Both the position numbers and the translations under genes were made by a program. A stretch of DNA of 64,000 nt from Sulfuritalea sp. (lineage in GTDB: Bacteria > Pseudomonadota > Gammaproteobacteria > Burkholderiales > Rhodocyclaceae). Every line of letters starts with the position of its first letter. Positions within the stretch are counted from its first letter, which is position 1. Below the pieces are notes generated by a model. It made no database searches. It was not told the DNA's origin and saw only the letters and a program-made list of their open reading frames with translations. Location: the NCBI GenBank assembly GCA_016712985.1, contig JADJQA010000010.1, positions 1 through 64,000 of the forward strand, written 5' to 3'. Of the stretch, positions 41,503-50,672 are shown piece after piece.

Positions 41503-41898
41503 TCAGTAAACTCCCAGCAGTTTGAGGCCGAAGATCAAAGTCAGCGCAAGGCTGACGACCATCACGGCAACGGCGGAGGTGTGCGCCTGCTGCTTCTCGA
41601 CGCCGACATGGATATCGATCAGCAGAATGCGGATGCCCATGCAGAAGTGATGCAGGAAAGCCCAGAGCAAGCCAAGCAGAATCAATTTGACCAGGATGTT
41701 GCCCGTCACAGTGCTGAACAGTGCGGCATTTTCATGGCCCGATCCAAGCGACAGTTGCAGCAGCCAGATAAGCAGCGGAAGCATCAGGAACAGTCCGGCT
41801 CCGCTGACCCGGTGCAGGATCGATGCGTAACCGGCCAAGGGCAGCCGAATTTCGTGGAGCGCCAGGTACTTCGGACGCGGTTTGGTCATCTCGGACAT
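41503..41898 (-). CDS. sdhC: Succinate dehydrogenase cytochrome b556 subunit SdhC
   Basis: 131 residues, three membrane helices. RPKYLALHEIRLPLAGYASI followed by LHRVSGAGLFLMLPLLIWLL is the SdhC signature; His in FLHHFCMGIRILLIDIH binds heme. First structural gene of the sdh operon, 36 bases after the GntR regulator gene stop in the same direction. Confidence 0.94.
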   Translation of the reverse strand: MSEMTKPRPKYLALHEIRLPLAGYASILHRVSGAGLFLMLPLLIWLLQLSLGSGHENAALFSTVTGNILVKLILLGLLWAFLHHFCMGIRILLIDIHVGVEKQQAHTSAVAVMVVSLALTLIFGLKLLGVY

Positions 41899-41934
41899 GA
41901 AAAACTACCTCCCATTCGGTTTTGATGCGGTGCA

Positions 41935-42744
41935 CTATAAAACAAACCGATTCAGCTTGACAATTTTTTCGCGGCACCAGCCGATCTCGTTGAAATAGCA
42001 GTGATCATTGGTCGAATACAAACCGCGCCGCCACTCCACCGGCTTGTCGCCATAGGAAAAGCTGACACGCTCGACCGACAGTAGCGGGCTGCCCTCCGCC
42101 ACGCCCAGCAGCTCGGCGGTGGACCGGTCGGCGGGAACGGCGCGCAGGCGCTCTTCGGCACGAATCATGCGGGTGCCGAAGCGGTTTTCAAACAGGCTGT
42201 ACAGCGAGCCCTGAAAATCGCGCAGCATTTCCAGGGTCAGTGTGCCGAATGTGCTTCCCGGCAGGTAGATCTCGTCGACCACCACCGGCTTGCCGGAGAA
42301 CTGAAGCAGCCGCCGGACGATATTGATCGGATCGCCAATGTTCAGTTCGAGCATGCGCGCAACTTCGGGGCCGGCCTTGGCGCGCCAGCATTCGAGCGGG
42401 ATGCTCTGGGCCTGTTCATTGCCGCCGGCGAGGGGTACCAGACGCAGGAAGCGAAAGGATGCGCGCGGATCGTCGTGCGAAGCGACGAACGTGCCCTTGC
42501 CCTGACGCCGCAACAGCAGGTTCTCCGCGGCGAGTTCGTCAATGGCCTTGCGTACCGTGCCCTGGCTGACGCCGAAACGCGTCGCAAGCTCCGATTCGCT
42601 TGGTATTGCCGCGCCAGGCTGCCACTCGCCGGATTCGAGCCTCTGCAGCAGAAGGCTCTTGATCTGACGATACAATGGGCTGAAGGTTGGTGAGGGGGAC
42701 TCCGCGGAGGAAGACCCCTTCGGCGGCACGGTAGAATTCTGCAT
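41935..42744 (-). CDS. GntR/HutC-family transcriptional regulator
   Basis: 269 residues. N-terminal winged helix (about 25-92): FSPLYRQIKSLLLQRLESGE, AIPSESELATRFGVSQGTVR, LLLRRQGKGTFVASHDD. The C-terminal UTRA effector domain (about 110-255) ends with RVSFSYGDKPVEWRRGLY. Located between mdh, which diverges, and the sdh operon, which runs in its own direction, so it is placed to control both halves of the TCA block. The ligand is unknown; a TCA intermediate would be a natural guess. Confidence 0.88.
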   Translation of the reverse strand: MQNSTVPPKGSSSAESPSPTFSPLYRQIKSLLLQRLESGEWQPGAAIPSESELATRFGVSQGTVRKAIDELAAENLLLRRQGKGTFVASHDDPRASFRFLRLVPLAGGNEQAQSIPLECWRAKAGPEVARMLELNIGDPINIVRRLLQFSGKPVVVDEIYLPGSTFGTLTLEMLRDFQGSLYSLFENRFGTRMIRAEERLRAVPADRSTAELLGVAEGSPLLSVERVSFSYGDKPVEWRRGLYSTNDHCYFNEIGWCREKIVKLNRFVL

Positions 42745-42794
42745 GGCAGCAATTTGAACATATTTTTTGCAGTCCGTCTACACTATGTCTTATG

Positions 42795-42806
42795 TCTTAT
42801 ATAAGA
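42795..42806. promoter_or_regulatory. Perfect palindrome TCTTATATAAGA, candidate GntR operator
   Basis: Twelve-base perfect palindrome in the 224-base divergent spacer between the GntR gene and mdh, preceded by a direct half-repeat (CTTATGTCTTAT, 42789-42800). GntR/HutC proteins bind short palindromes at their own promoter. AT-rich surroundings (ATAAGATAACATAATAACAT) fit promoter DNA. Confidence 0.5.
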
Positions 42807-42968
42807 TAACATAATAACATTGACAGAATGTGCTACGATAGTTAGAATTTTACCGGTCCCCCTGTGCCGTATCATGAGTGGCTCCGCGACCCCGCGGCGC
42901 AACACCGGAACAACCAGTTTTCTTGCAGTCTTGTCCAATCGATTCAAACTGATAGAGGAGTGATACAA

Positions 42969-43958
42969 ATGGCAAAAGCCCCCGTACGTGTTGCAGTGAC
43001 CGGCGCCGCCGGGCAAATCGGTTACGCCCTGGTTTTTCGCATAGCCGCCGGCGAAATGCTGGGGAAGGATCAACCCGTGATCCTGCAGATGCTGGAGCTA
43101 CCGATGGAAAAAGCCCAGGCAGCCCTCAAGGGTGTCATGATGGAACTTGACGACTGCGCCTTCCCGACACTGGCCGGCATGGTCGGCACCGATGACCCGA
43201 AAGTCGCCTTCAAGGACGCCGACTATGTCTTGCTGGTCGGCGCCAAGCCGCGCGGCCCGGGCATGGAGCGCAAGGATCTGCTGATGGAGAACGCCAAGAT
43301 CTTCATCGAACAGGGCAAGGCATTGAACGCTGCCGCCTCGCGCAATGTCAAGGTGCTGGTGGTTGGCAACCCGGCCAACACCAACTCCTACATTGCCATG
43401 AAGTCGGCCCCGGATCTGCCAAAGAAGAACTTCACCGCCATGCTGCGCCTCGATCACAACCGCGCGATTTCCCAACTCGCGACGCGCACCGGCAAGGCCG
43501 TGTCCGATATCGAAAAGATGATCGTCTGGGGTAACCATTCGCCCACCATGTACCCCGATCTGCGCTTCTGCACCGTGGCCGGCGCAGCCGCCCCCGCCGT
43601 CGTCAATGACGACGCCTGGTACAAGAACGAGTACATCCCCACCGTCGGCAAGCGCGGCGCCGCGATCATCTCGGCACGCGGGGCCTCCTCCGCCGCTTCG
43701 GCCGCCAACGCCGCCATCGACCACATGCGCGATTGGGCGCTCGGCACCAACGGCAAGTGGGTCACCATGGGCGTGCCTTCCGACGGCAGCTACGGCATAC
43801 CGAAAGACATCATATACGGGGTGCCGGTCACCTGCGAAGGTGGGGAGTACAAGCGCGTCGAGGGCCTGGCTGTCGACGACTACTCGCGCAGCATGATGGA
43901 CAAGACCCTCGCCGAACTGCAGGAAGAGCAAGCCGGCGTCGCCAGCCTTCTCGGCTGA
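42969..43958 (+). CDS. mdh: Malate dehydrogenase
   Basis: NAD-dependent oxidation of malate to oxaloacetate. 329 residues from MAKAPVRVAVTGAAGQIGYA (GAGGAG upstream). The type is the long cytosolic-like MDH of beta-proteobacteria: coenzyme site GAAGQIGYAL, LVGAKPRGPGMERKDL, LDHNRAISQLA and the catalytic His in WGNHSPTMYPD. The frame back to 42864 has no ribosome site. First gene of the plus-strand set, followed by the CitE-like gene after 30 bases. Confidence 0.95.
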   Translation: MAKAPVRVAVTGAAGQIGYALVFRIAAGEMLGKDQPVILQMLELPMEKAQAALKGVMMELDDCAFPTLAGMVGTDDPKVAFKDADYVLLVGAKPRGPGMERKDLLMENAKIFIEQGKALNAAASRNVKVLVVGNPANTNSYIAMKSAPDLPKKNFTAMLRLDHNRAISQLATRTGKAVSDIEKMIVWGNHSPTMYPDLRFCTVAGAAAPAVVNDDAWYKNEYIPTVGKRGAAIISARGASSAASAANAAIDHMRDWALGTNGKWVTMGVPSDGSYGIPKDIIYGVPVTCEGGEYKRVEGLAVDDYSRSMMDKTLAELQEEQAGVASLLG

Positions 43959-43988
43959 CGATGGGCGGATGAAGCGGAGCAAGCAAGC

Positions 43989-45002
43989 GTGAGCCTGCCG
44001 CTTCATCCCGCCGCCGTGCTGTATCGTGGGGCGAAGTGCTTCCCCGCGCTCGCCGCCTGTGAGCACTACGCGGGCTCGGAACGCAACATCCGCAAGGCCC
44101 TGCATCTGCAATCGGAACTGCGGGTAGACGAGCGCCCGATCTTCGACGTCACGGCGGATTGCGAGGATGGCGCGGCGGCTGGCCGCGAAGCCGAGCAGGC
44201 CGCCATGATTGCCGACCTGCTGCTCGACCCGGCGAATCGCCATGGGCGCATGGGGACACGCATTCACGACGTGACGCACACGCACTGGCGCGACGACCTG
44301 CAAATCATTGTCGGTCGCGCCGGCCGGCAAGTCGCCTACATCGTGCTGCCCAAGGTTGCCAATGCCGATGACGCCTTGACCCAGATTGTCGCCATCGACG
44401 AAGCCCGCGCGCGTTGCAACATCGAGCGCGAAATTCCGGTGCATGTTCTGATCGAAACCCCCGGCGCGCTGCACGAAGTCTGGCAGATCGCCGCCCTGCC
44501 GCACGTCGAATCGATCGACTTCGGCCTGATGGATTTCGTCAGCGCCCATCATGGCGCAATCACCGGCGCCGCGATGCGCTCGCCGGGTCAGTTTTCCCAT
44601 CCCCTGGTCATCCGCGCGAAGTGCGAAATCGCCGCCGCAGCGCTGGCCAACGGAATTGTTCCGACCCATAACGTCACCACCGAACTGCGCGACAGCCGCA
44701 TTGTCCGCGATGACGCGCACCGCGCTTTGCACGAGTTCGGCTTTCTGCGCATGTGGAGCATCCATCCCAGCCAGATCCAGCCGATTGTCGAAGCCATGCG
44801 CCCGGATTTTGCCGAGGTGAATGAATCCGCGGGAATCCTGCTGGCCGCGCAGGATGCCCACTGGGGACCGATCTCCTGGCAAGGGAAGTTGCACGACCGG
44901 GCCTCCTACCGCTATTACTGGGAATTGCTGCGCCGGGCTCACGACACCGGCATGGCCATTCCCGCGGCCGCGCATCAGCGCTTTTTCAACCCTGCAACCT
45001 AG
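43989..45002 (+). CDS. CitE/HpcH-like aldolase or CoA-ester lyase (unassigned substrate)
   Basis: 337-residue TIM-barrel protein of the HpcH/HpaI family, GTG start with GGAG upstream. The metal and substrate residues show in FDVTADCEDGAAAGREAE, IVLPKVANADDAL, VHVLIETPGALHEV and ESIDFGLMDFVSAHHG. Such enzymes cleave or form malyl-CoA, citramalyl-CoA or citryl-CoA. Its place between mdh and acnB suggests a role touching malate or citrate metabolism, possibly malyl-CoA lyase-like. It is longer than the second CitE-like protein at 59359 and not closely alike by eye. Confidence 0.8.
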   Translation: MSLPLHPAAVLYRGAKCFPALAACEHYAGSERNIRKALHLQSELRVDERPIFDVTADCEDGAAAGREAEQAAMIADLLLDPANRHGRMGTRIHDVTHTHWRDDLQIIVGRAGRQVAYIVLPKVANADDALTQIVAIDEARARCNIEREIPVHVLIETPGALHEVWQIAALPHVESIDFGLMDFVSAHHGAITGAAMRSPGQFSHPLVIRAKCEIAAAALANGIVPTHNVTTELRDSRIVRDDAHRALHEFGFLRMWSIHPSQIQPIVEAMRPDFAEVNESAGILLAAQDAHWGPISWQGKLHDRASYRYYWELLRRAHDTGMAIPAAAHQRFFNPAT

Positions 45003-45023
45003 CGAACACAAGAGGAAGTCATC

Positions 45024-47621
45024 ATGCTCGAATCCTACCGCCAGCACGTCGCCGAACGCGGCAGCCTTGGCATTCCGCCGCTGCCGCTGACCAAGCAGCA
45101 GACCGAAGAACTCGTGGCACTGCTGAAGAACCCGGCCAAGGGCGAAGAGGCATTCCTCGTCGACCTGATCACCCATCGGGTTCCGGCCGGCGTAGACGAC
45201 GCCGCCAAGGTCAAGGCCGAGTTCCTCGCAGCAGTGTCTGCCGGCCAGACGGCATCTCCGCTGATCTCCCGCGAGAAAGCCACCGAACTGCTCGGCACCA
45301 TGGTCGGCGGCTACAACGTCAAGCCGCTGATCGACGTGCTCGACGATCCGATGGTCGGCGCGGTCGCCGCCACGGCCTTGAAATCAACCCTTTTGATGTT
45401 CGACTTCTTCCATGACGTCGCCGACAAGGCCAGGGCCGGCAGTGCCAACGCCAAGACCGTGATGCAGTCCTGGGCCGATGCCGAGTGGTTCACCCGGCGC
45501 CCGGACGTGCCAAAGAAGATCAGCGTCACCGTCTTCAAGGTCACCGGCGAAACCAATACCGACGACCTCTCGCCGGCGCCCGACGCCTGGAGCCGCCCTG
45601 ACATCCCGCTGCACGCGCTGGCGATGCTGAAAAACGCCCGCGAGGGCATCACGCCGGACAATCCCGGCAGCGTGGGACCGATGAGCCTGATCGTCGAACT
45701 GAAGAAGAAGGGCCACCCGGTCGCCTATGTCGGCGACGTGGTCGGCACCGGTTCCTCGCGCAAGTCGGCAACCAATTCCGTGCTGTGGTGGACCGGCGAC
45801 GACATTCCCTTCGTCCCCAACAAGCGCTATGGCGGTTTCTGCCTCGGCAACAAGATCGCCCCGATCTTCTTCAACACCCAGGAAGATGCCGGCGCCTTCC
45901 CCATCGAATGCGATGTCGGGCAAATGAACATGGGCGACGTGATCGACATCTTCCCGTATGACAGGAAAGTCGAGAAGAACGGCGCCGTGGTCGCGACTTT
46001 CGACTACAAGTCCGAAGTGCTGCTCGACGAAGTCCGCGCCGGCGGCCGCATCAACCTGATCATCGGCCGCGGCCTCACCGCCAGGGCGCGCGAATTCCTC
46101 GGCCTGCCCGCCTCGACGCTGTTCCGCCTGCCCCAGCCGCCGGTCGATTCGGGCAAGGGCTTCTCGCTGGCGCAGAAAATGGTCGGTCGCGCCTGCGGCC
46201 TGCCCGAAGGCAAGGGAGTGCGCCCCGGTACCTACTGCGAGCCGCGCATGACCTCGGTCGGCAGCCAGGACACCACCGGCCCGATGACCCGCGACGAACT
46301 GAAGGACCTCGCCTGCCTGGGCTTCTCGGCCGACCTGGTGATGCAGTCGTTCTGCCACACCGCGGCCTATCCCAAGCTGGTCGATGTCAAGACCCACCGC
46401 ACCCTGCCGTCATTCATCACCGCGCGCGGCGGCATCAGCCTGCGCCCCGGCGACGGCGTGATCCACTCCTGGCTGAACAGGTTGCTGTTGCCTGATACGG
46501 TCGGCACCGGCGGCGACAGCCACACCCGCTTCCCGATCGGCATATCCTTCCCGGCCGGCTCCGGCCTCGTCGCCTTCGCCGCCGCCACCGGCGTGATGCC
46601 TCTCGATATGCCGGAATCGGTACTGGTGCGCTTCAAGGGTTCGCTGGAAGAAGCCGGCACGCGCGGCATCACCCTGCGCGACCTGGTCAATGCGATTCCG
46701 CTCTACGCGATCAAGGCCGGCCTGCTCACCGTCGAGAAGAAGGGCAAGAAGAACATCTTTTCGGGCCGCATCCTGGAAATCGAGGGACTTCCCGACCTCA
46801 AGGTGGAACAGGCCTTCGAACTCACCGACGCCTCGGCCGAGCGCTCCGCCGCCGGCTGCTCGGTGCGCCTCAACAAGGAGCCCATCGTCGAGTACCTGCG
46901 CTCCAACATCACGCTGATGAAGTGGATGATCGCCGAAGGCTATGAGGACAAGCGCGCGCTGGCCCGTCGCGTCAAGGCCATGGAAGCCTGGATCGACAAG
47001 GGCACGCTGCTCCAGCCCGACGCCGACGCCGAGTATGCCGCCGTGATCGAGATCGACCTGGCCGATGTCAGGGAGCCGATCCTGGCCTGCCCCAACGATC
47101 CGGACGACGTCAAGGTGCTGTCCGAAGTCGCCGGCGAGAAGATAGATGAAGTTTTCATCGGCAGTTGCATGACCAACATCGGCCACTTCCGCGCCGCCGG
47201 CAAGGTGCTGGAAGGCAAGACCGACATCCCGACGCGGCTGTGGATCGCCCCGCCGACCAAGATGGACGCGATGATCCTCAACGAGGAAGGCTACTACGCG
47301 ATCCTCGGCAAGTCCGGCGCGCGCATGGAAATGCCGGGGTGCAGCCTGTGCATGGGCAACCAGGCGCAGATCAAGAAGGGCAGCACCGCGGTGTCGACGT
47401 CGACCCGCAACTTCCCGAACCGTCTGGGCATCGACACGCGCGTTTATCTGAGTTCGGCGGAACTGGCGGCAGTGACGGCGCTGATGGGCAGGATCCCGAC
47501 CATGGCCGAGTACCTGGCGCAGGTGCAGGCGGTGAATGCCAAGGCCGCCGACGTGTATCGCTACATGAACTTCGACCAGATCGCGGAGTTCAGGGAAGTG
47601 GCGGATACGGTGACGGTGTAG
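45024..47621 (+). CDS. acnB: Bifunctional aconitate hydratase B
   Basis: 865 residues. AcnB-type order: N-terminal HEAT-like domain (MLESYRQHVAERGSLGIPPL), swivel domain early, then the catalytic domains. The [4Fe-4S] ligands are in EVFIGSCMTNIGHFRAAG and EMPGCSLCMGNQAQIKKGS, with GGDSHTRFPIGISFPAGSGL in the active site. Isomerises citrate to isocitrate and serves 2-methylcitrate metabolism. AGAGGAAG upstream. Ends the mdh-lyase-acnB group and is followed by a terminator. Confidence 0.96.
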   Translation: MLESYRQHVAERGSLGIPPLPLTKQQTEELVALLKNPAKGEEAFLVDLITHRVPAGVDDAAKVKAEFLAAVSAGQTASPLISREKATELLGTMVGGYNVKPLIDVLDDPMVGAVAATALKSTLLMFDFFHDVADKARAGSANAKTVMQSWADAEWFTRRPDVPKKISVTVFKVTGETNTDDLSPAPDAWSRPDIPLHALAMLKNAREGITPDNPGSVGPMSLIVELKKKGHPVAYVGDVVGTGSSRKSATNSVLWWTGDDIPFVPNKRYGGFCLGNKIAPIFFNTQEDAGAFPIECDVGQMNMGDVIDIFPYDRKVEKNGAVVATFDYKSEVLLDEVRAGGRINLIIGRGLTARAREFLGLPASTLFRLPQPPVDSGKGFSLAQKMVGRACGLPEGKGVRPGTYCEPRMTSVGSQDTTGPMTRDELKDLACLGFSADLVMQSFCHTAAYPKLVDVKTHRTLPSFITARGGISLRPGDGVIHSWLNRLLLPDTVGTGGDSHTRFPIGISFPAGSGLVAFAAATGVMPLDMPESVLVRFKGSLEEAGTRGITLRDLVNAIPLYAIKAGLLTVEKKGKKNIFSGRILEIEGLPDLKVEQAFELTDASAERSAAGCSVRLNKEPIVEYLRSNITLMKWMIAEGYEDKRALARRVKAMEAWIDKGTLLQPDADAEYAAVIEIDLADVREPILACPNDPDDVKVLSEVAGEKIDEVFIGSCMTNIGHFRAAGKVLEGKTDIPTRLWIAPPTKMDAMILNEEGYYAILGKSGARMEMPGCSLCMGNQAQIKKGSTAVSTSTRNFPNRLGIDTRVYLSSAELAAVTALMGRIPTMAEYLAQVQAVNAKAADVYRYMNFDQIAEFREVADTVTV

Positions 47622-47682
47622 GGCTCGGAATCGGCGCGGATTTGCCGTATCGCCAGCGCCAACTCCTGAAGTTGTAAAGAAG

Positions 47683-47716
47683 AACGCCCCCATGGAGAAA
47701 TCCACTGGGGCGTTTT
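47683..47716 (+). terminator. Rho-independent terminator after acnB
   Basis: AACGCCCC (47683-47690) pairs with GGGGCGTT (47707-47714), followed by TT; 16-base loop. Closes the mdh-lyase-acnB transcript. Confidence 0.8.
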
Positions 47717-47796
47717 CTCATTTCGCCATCACCATCACCCTGAGACGGTCAAGTACTTCGGATCTCCTGATCCCTCGCTCAATCCGACGGGCACTT

Positions 47797-47824
47797 TTTT
47801 GGTGAGCTAGTTTTGGTGAGCTAG
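47797..47824. repeat. Tandem 14-base duplication
   Basis: TTTTGGTGAGCTAG occurs twice without a gap (47797-47810 and 47811-47824). Short slippage duplication next to a possible gene remnant. Confidence 0.8.
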
Positions 47825-47961
47825 ACGAGGGAATAGACCAATCTGTCACCGGTCTCGGGGTGGCAGAAGTTGAGTTCGTCGATATCCGTCAGTATGGCGG
47901 CGATCGCGTACGCACCCCGTTCAACGCGCCGGCCTCCGCAGAACCCCAGGGACGCCCCCAT
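47821..47961 (-). CDS. Short minus-strand ORF, possible remnant of a gene end
   Basis: 46 codons from ATG 47961 to TAG 47821. The second half (AIAAILTDIDELNFCHPETG followed by DRLVYSLV) reads like a real protein C-terminus while the first half does not, so this may be the tail of a lost gene. Not recognised, no ribosome site. Confidence 0.25.
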   Translation of the reverse strand: MGASLGFCGGRRVERGAYAIAAILTDIDELNFCHPETGDRLVYSLV

Positions 47962-47968
47962 GGGCCGT

Positions 47969-49198
47969 CTACAGCAGACTGATTGCCCTGAGGTCAGGAA
48001 GCTTCCGGAAATCGGCCAAGGACAAAAGCTGCGGCAGGGCCAACTGGCGCCAGCTTTGCCACAGCCTGCCAGCCGCAGCCGGCAACGAGGTCAGCACGTT
48101 GCCGGGCGTCATCTGCGCCATGAACACCTGATAGACGCCTTCCTTCGCGCCCGCCAACGCCTTGCTGGCAACCACGGTGCGGCCCGCGACCAGATAGGTC
48201 TGCAGGTCGCCGAACGCGATCAGCACGGGCTTGGGTGCCGGCCTGAACGGCTTGAGTGCGCGTCCGCGGAGGAAGCGCGCGACATTGGCCGCGGCGAGCG
48301 CACCCATGTCGATGGCGTTGTAGGCCTGCTTGGCGACGGGTCGCGGCATCTGCGCCGCGTCGCCGACGACGAAGGTGTTGTCGAAATGGCGACTTTGCAG
48401 CGTCTGGTGCACATCCGCCCAGGCCTGCGGTGGCCGCGACAGACCCGCCTCGCGCAACAGCGCTGGCGGTGCCAGCCCGGCCGTCCACAGCGTGAGCTCG
48501 GAGCGCAGCCGCGTGCCGTCGGCCAGGCGCACGCCCTTGGCCGACACGCTGGCGATCGTCGTGCCGGTGCGGAACTTCACCGCATACGGTTCGCACAGGC
48601 GACGAAGGTCGGCATCCAGTGCCGGCGCCATGCCGGGCAGCAGCCGGGCGCCGGCCTCAACCACCTCGACGGACAGGTTGGCATCGTCGCGGTGGCGACG
48701 CAGGATCTCGCCAAGCGCCTCGATGCCCGAGATGCCGCCGCCGGCGATCACGATGCGCAGCGGCTTGCCCTGCTGCACGAGCGTGTGCAGCCGCTGCTTG
48801 ATCGCCAGGCCGTCGGCGACGCTGCGAAACGGCATGGCGTGCCTGGCGACTCCCGGGACGTGATGGGTGTTCCAAAGCGCGCCCACCGCCACGATGCAGG
48901 CATCGAAGTTCAGCTCGCGGCCGCCTGCCGTGGCCAGCCGGCACTGTGCCGGCTGCAGCACGGTGACGCGATCCCGCAAGAACCGGTGTCCCGCCTGCTT
49001 GACGATGGCAGCGCGGTCCAGGCGCAGCCCCTGGGGCGTCTTCACGCTCGACAGAACCTCATGGATGTTGGGCATCCACTCGAAGTGTTTGGACGGATCG
49101 ATGACCGTCACCGCATGGCGTCGCGATAACTTGATCGCGGCCGTCAGGCCGGCGAAGTTGCCGCCGACGATGGCGATGCGCTTGCGCTTTTCGGTCAT
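47969..49198 (-). CDS. FAD-dependent NAD(P)H oxidoreductase, NDH-2/FSP1-like
   Basis: 409 residues. N-terminal FAD site RIAIVGGNFAGLTAAIKLSR, a second dinucleotide site LRIVIAGGGISGIEALGEIL (about 165-184), and the FAD-closing motif NTFVVGDAAQMPRPVAKQAY (about 280). Two-Rossmann pyridine nucleotide-disulfide reductase fold without a redox-active CxxxxC, as in type II NADH dehydrogenases and the FSP1/AIF-like quinone reductases. Likely peripheral membrane, passing electrons to quinone. Isolated, intact. Confidence 0.8.
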   Translation of the reverse strand: MTEKRKRIAIVGGNFAGLTAAIKLSRRHAVTVIDPSKHFEWMPNIHEVLSSVKTPQGLRLDRAAIVKQAGHRFLRDRVTVLQPAQCRLATAGGRELNFDACIVAVGALWNTHHVPGVARHAMPFRSVADGLAIKQRLHTLVQQGKPLRIVIAGGGISGIEALGEILRRHRDDANLSVEVVEAGARLLPGMAPALDADLRRLCEPYAVKFRTGTTIASVSAKGVRLADGTRLRSELTLWTAGLAPPALLREAGLSRPPQAWADVHQTLQSRHFDNTFVVGDAAQMPRPVAKQAYNAIDMGALAAANVARFLRGRALKPFRPAPKPVLIAFGDLQTYLVAGRTVVASKALAGAKEGVYQVFMAQMTPGNVLTSLPAAAGRLWQSWRQLALPQLLSLADFRKLPDLRAISLL

Positions 49199-49394
49199 TG
49201 GATTCCGTGTTCATGTATCTGAGCCATGCGAAGGACAGGAAATCCAACGGGCCTTCGGGGAGTATGGCTGACGCCGGGTGCCGCTGTCCAGGCCGATTAC
49301 CTTCCTGTGATGAGGCAGGGGCGGGGTCTCGTTTCACTCCAATACTGGCCGTCGCACACGACAACAAGGCTGCTGCGGCGGCGGCCTTGACCGT

Positions 49395-49766
49395 CTATTT
49401 TGTCGGCGCCTCCGGCGCGGTCCCCCGACGCTCCTGCGCGTCCTCGCGACGTTCCTGCCGATGTTCGCCGCGCCCTTCGATCTTTTCCCGGAGTTGCGCC
49501 CTCTTTTCCTCGCAGGCCTTGGGGTCGGCGTCGCACAGCTTCTTCCACTCTTCGCGCCGTTTCTGCACCGCCTGCTTGATTTGCGCGCAACGCTCCGGAT
49601 TGGCCTGGCAGCGCTTTTCCCCCTCTTCGGCGCTGAGCCCGATTTCGTGCCCCATTCCCGACTCCATGCCGGGGTTCTGGCCGGAACCCGCTTCGGCCCC
49701 TTGGGCATGGACCGCGCAAACGCCCAGCGCGACGTGACATGCGGCGATCAGTTGGCGAAGTTTCAT
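49395..49766 (-). CDS. Small periplasmic Cys-containing helical protein
   Basis: 123 residues. A signal peptide (MKLRQLIAACHVALGVCAVHAQ) precedes a charged helical segment with repeating Cys-rich pieces: GEKRCQANPERCAQIKQAVQ and KLCDADPKACEEKRAQLREK. The C-terminus is Arg/Glu/Pro-rich. GAGGAGA lies before the ATG. Not recognised. It directly precedes nothing on its strand for 190 bases but follows the DUF1501 gene (28 bases from its end) and may belong to that group. Confidence 0.65.
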   Translation of the reverse strand: MKLRQLIAACHVALGVCAVHAQGAEAGSGQNPGMESGMGHEIGLSAEEGEKRCQANPERCAQIKQAVQKRREEWKKLCDADPKACEEKRAQLREKIEGRGEHRQERREDAQERRGTAPEAPTK

Positions 49767-49793
49767 CGGCGTTTCTCCTCTCAGGCCGGCAAG

Positions 49794-50662
49794 TCAGACC
49801 AAAACATTTACAGGGACAAAACGGCCACCGAGCGCTTCGCGCGAATCCAGCCGCCACCAGCGCTCCAGCACCGTGGCATAGAGGCTGCGGTAGTCGACGC
49901 CGAAGCCCATGTTACCGCCGTCGTCGAGCCGCGCCAGATTCGGCGCCTCGCCGTATAGGCCGCCACTCACCCCGCCGCCCAGGGCGAAATGCACGTTGGC
50001 GGTGCCGTGGTCGGTGCCATTGCTCTGGTTCTCCTTGGGCCGCCTGCCGGATGTCGGCCTCGACCCGCTGGATGCACCAGCGGCCCGCCGCGCATCCCGT
50101 CGCCGCCTTCCGCCTGGCGCGCCTGGCGCGCGAACTGCTCGGGGTTGGACAGTGCGACGACGAGCCGCCCGCCGAGCAGCGGCCCCATGTCCTGGCTGCC
50201 CACCAACACGCCATCGGCGGCGAAAGCCGCGGGCGGCGGCGCGCTGGCGAAGCTTCGCGCCAGCCAGCCCTGCTGCAGGGTCTCTTCGCTGTTCGACGCC
50301 GTATCCCAGATCTCGATGGAACGAAAATGCGACAGGTTCGGGTTCGCATAGCCGACGCCCTGCACCACCGCCAGTTCGCGCGCCTGCCATAGCGGCAGCA
50401 GGGCCTGCAATGACGGATGGAAGCCCAGGCGGTCCGAGATCTGCAACACCTGCTCGCGGTGGATACCAATGCGCGGCCGCAAGAAGTAGTAGTCCGGGTC
50501 GGTGTAAGGCACCACGGTGTTCAAGCCGTCGTTTCCGCCCTTGAGCTCGACCAGGATCAGCAGGCGCTGGTAGGGCGCCGCACCGGCCGCGGCCGCAAGG
50601 CTTGGCGTCAGCGCCAGCAATCCGGCGCCACCCAGGCAATTCAGGAAATCGCGCCGTTTCAC
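49794..50662 (-). pseudogene. DUF1501 secreted protein with internal deletion and frameshift
   Basis: N-terminus MKRRDFLNCLGGAGLLALTP is a twin-arginine-like signal. The first 190 residues (LLILVELKGGNDGLNTVVPY, YANPNLSHFRSIEIWDTAS) are DUF1501. At about 50085-50095 one base is missing (GPLVH continues as IQRVEADIRQAA in another frame). At about 50045-50055 this jumps directly to RRPKENQSNGTDHGTANVHF and an intact C-terminus ending NVLV. Family proteins have roughly 100 or more residues between those two points, so a block is absent. Function of the family is unknown; it is usually paired with DUF1800, as here. Confidence 0.82.
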
Positions 50663-50672
50663 GATGCCGGCC

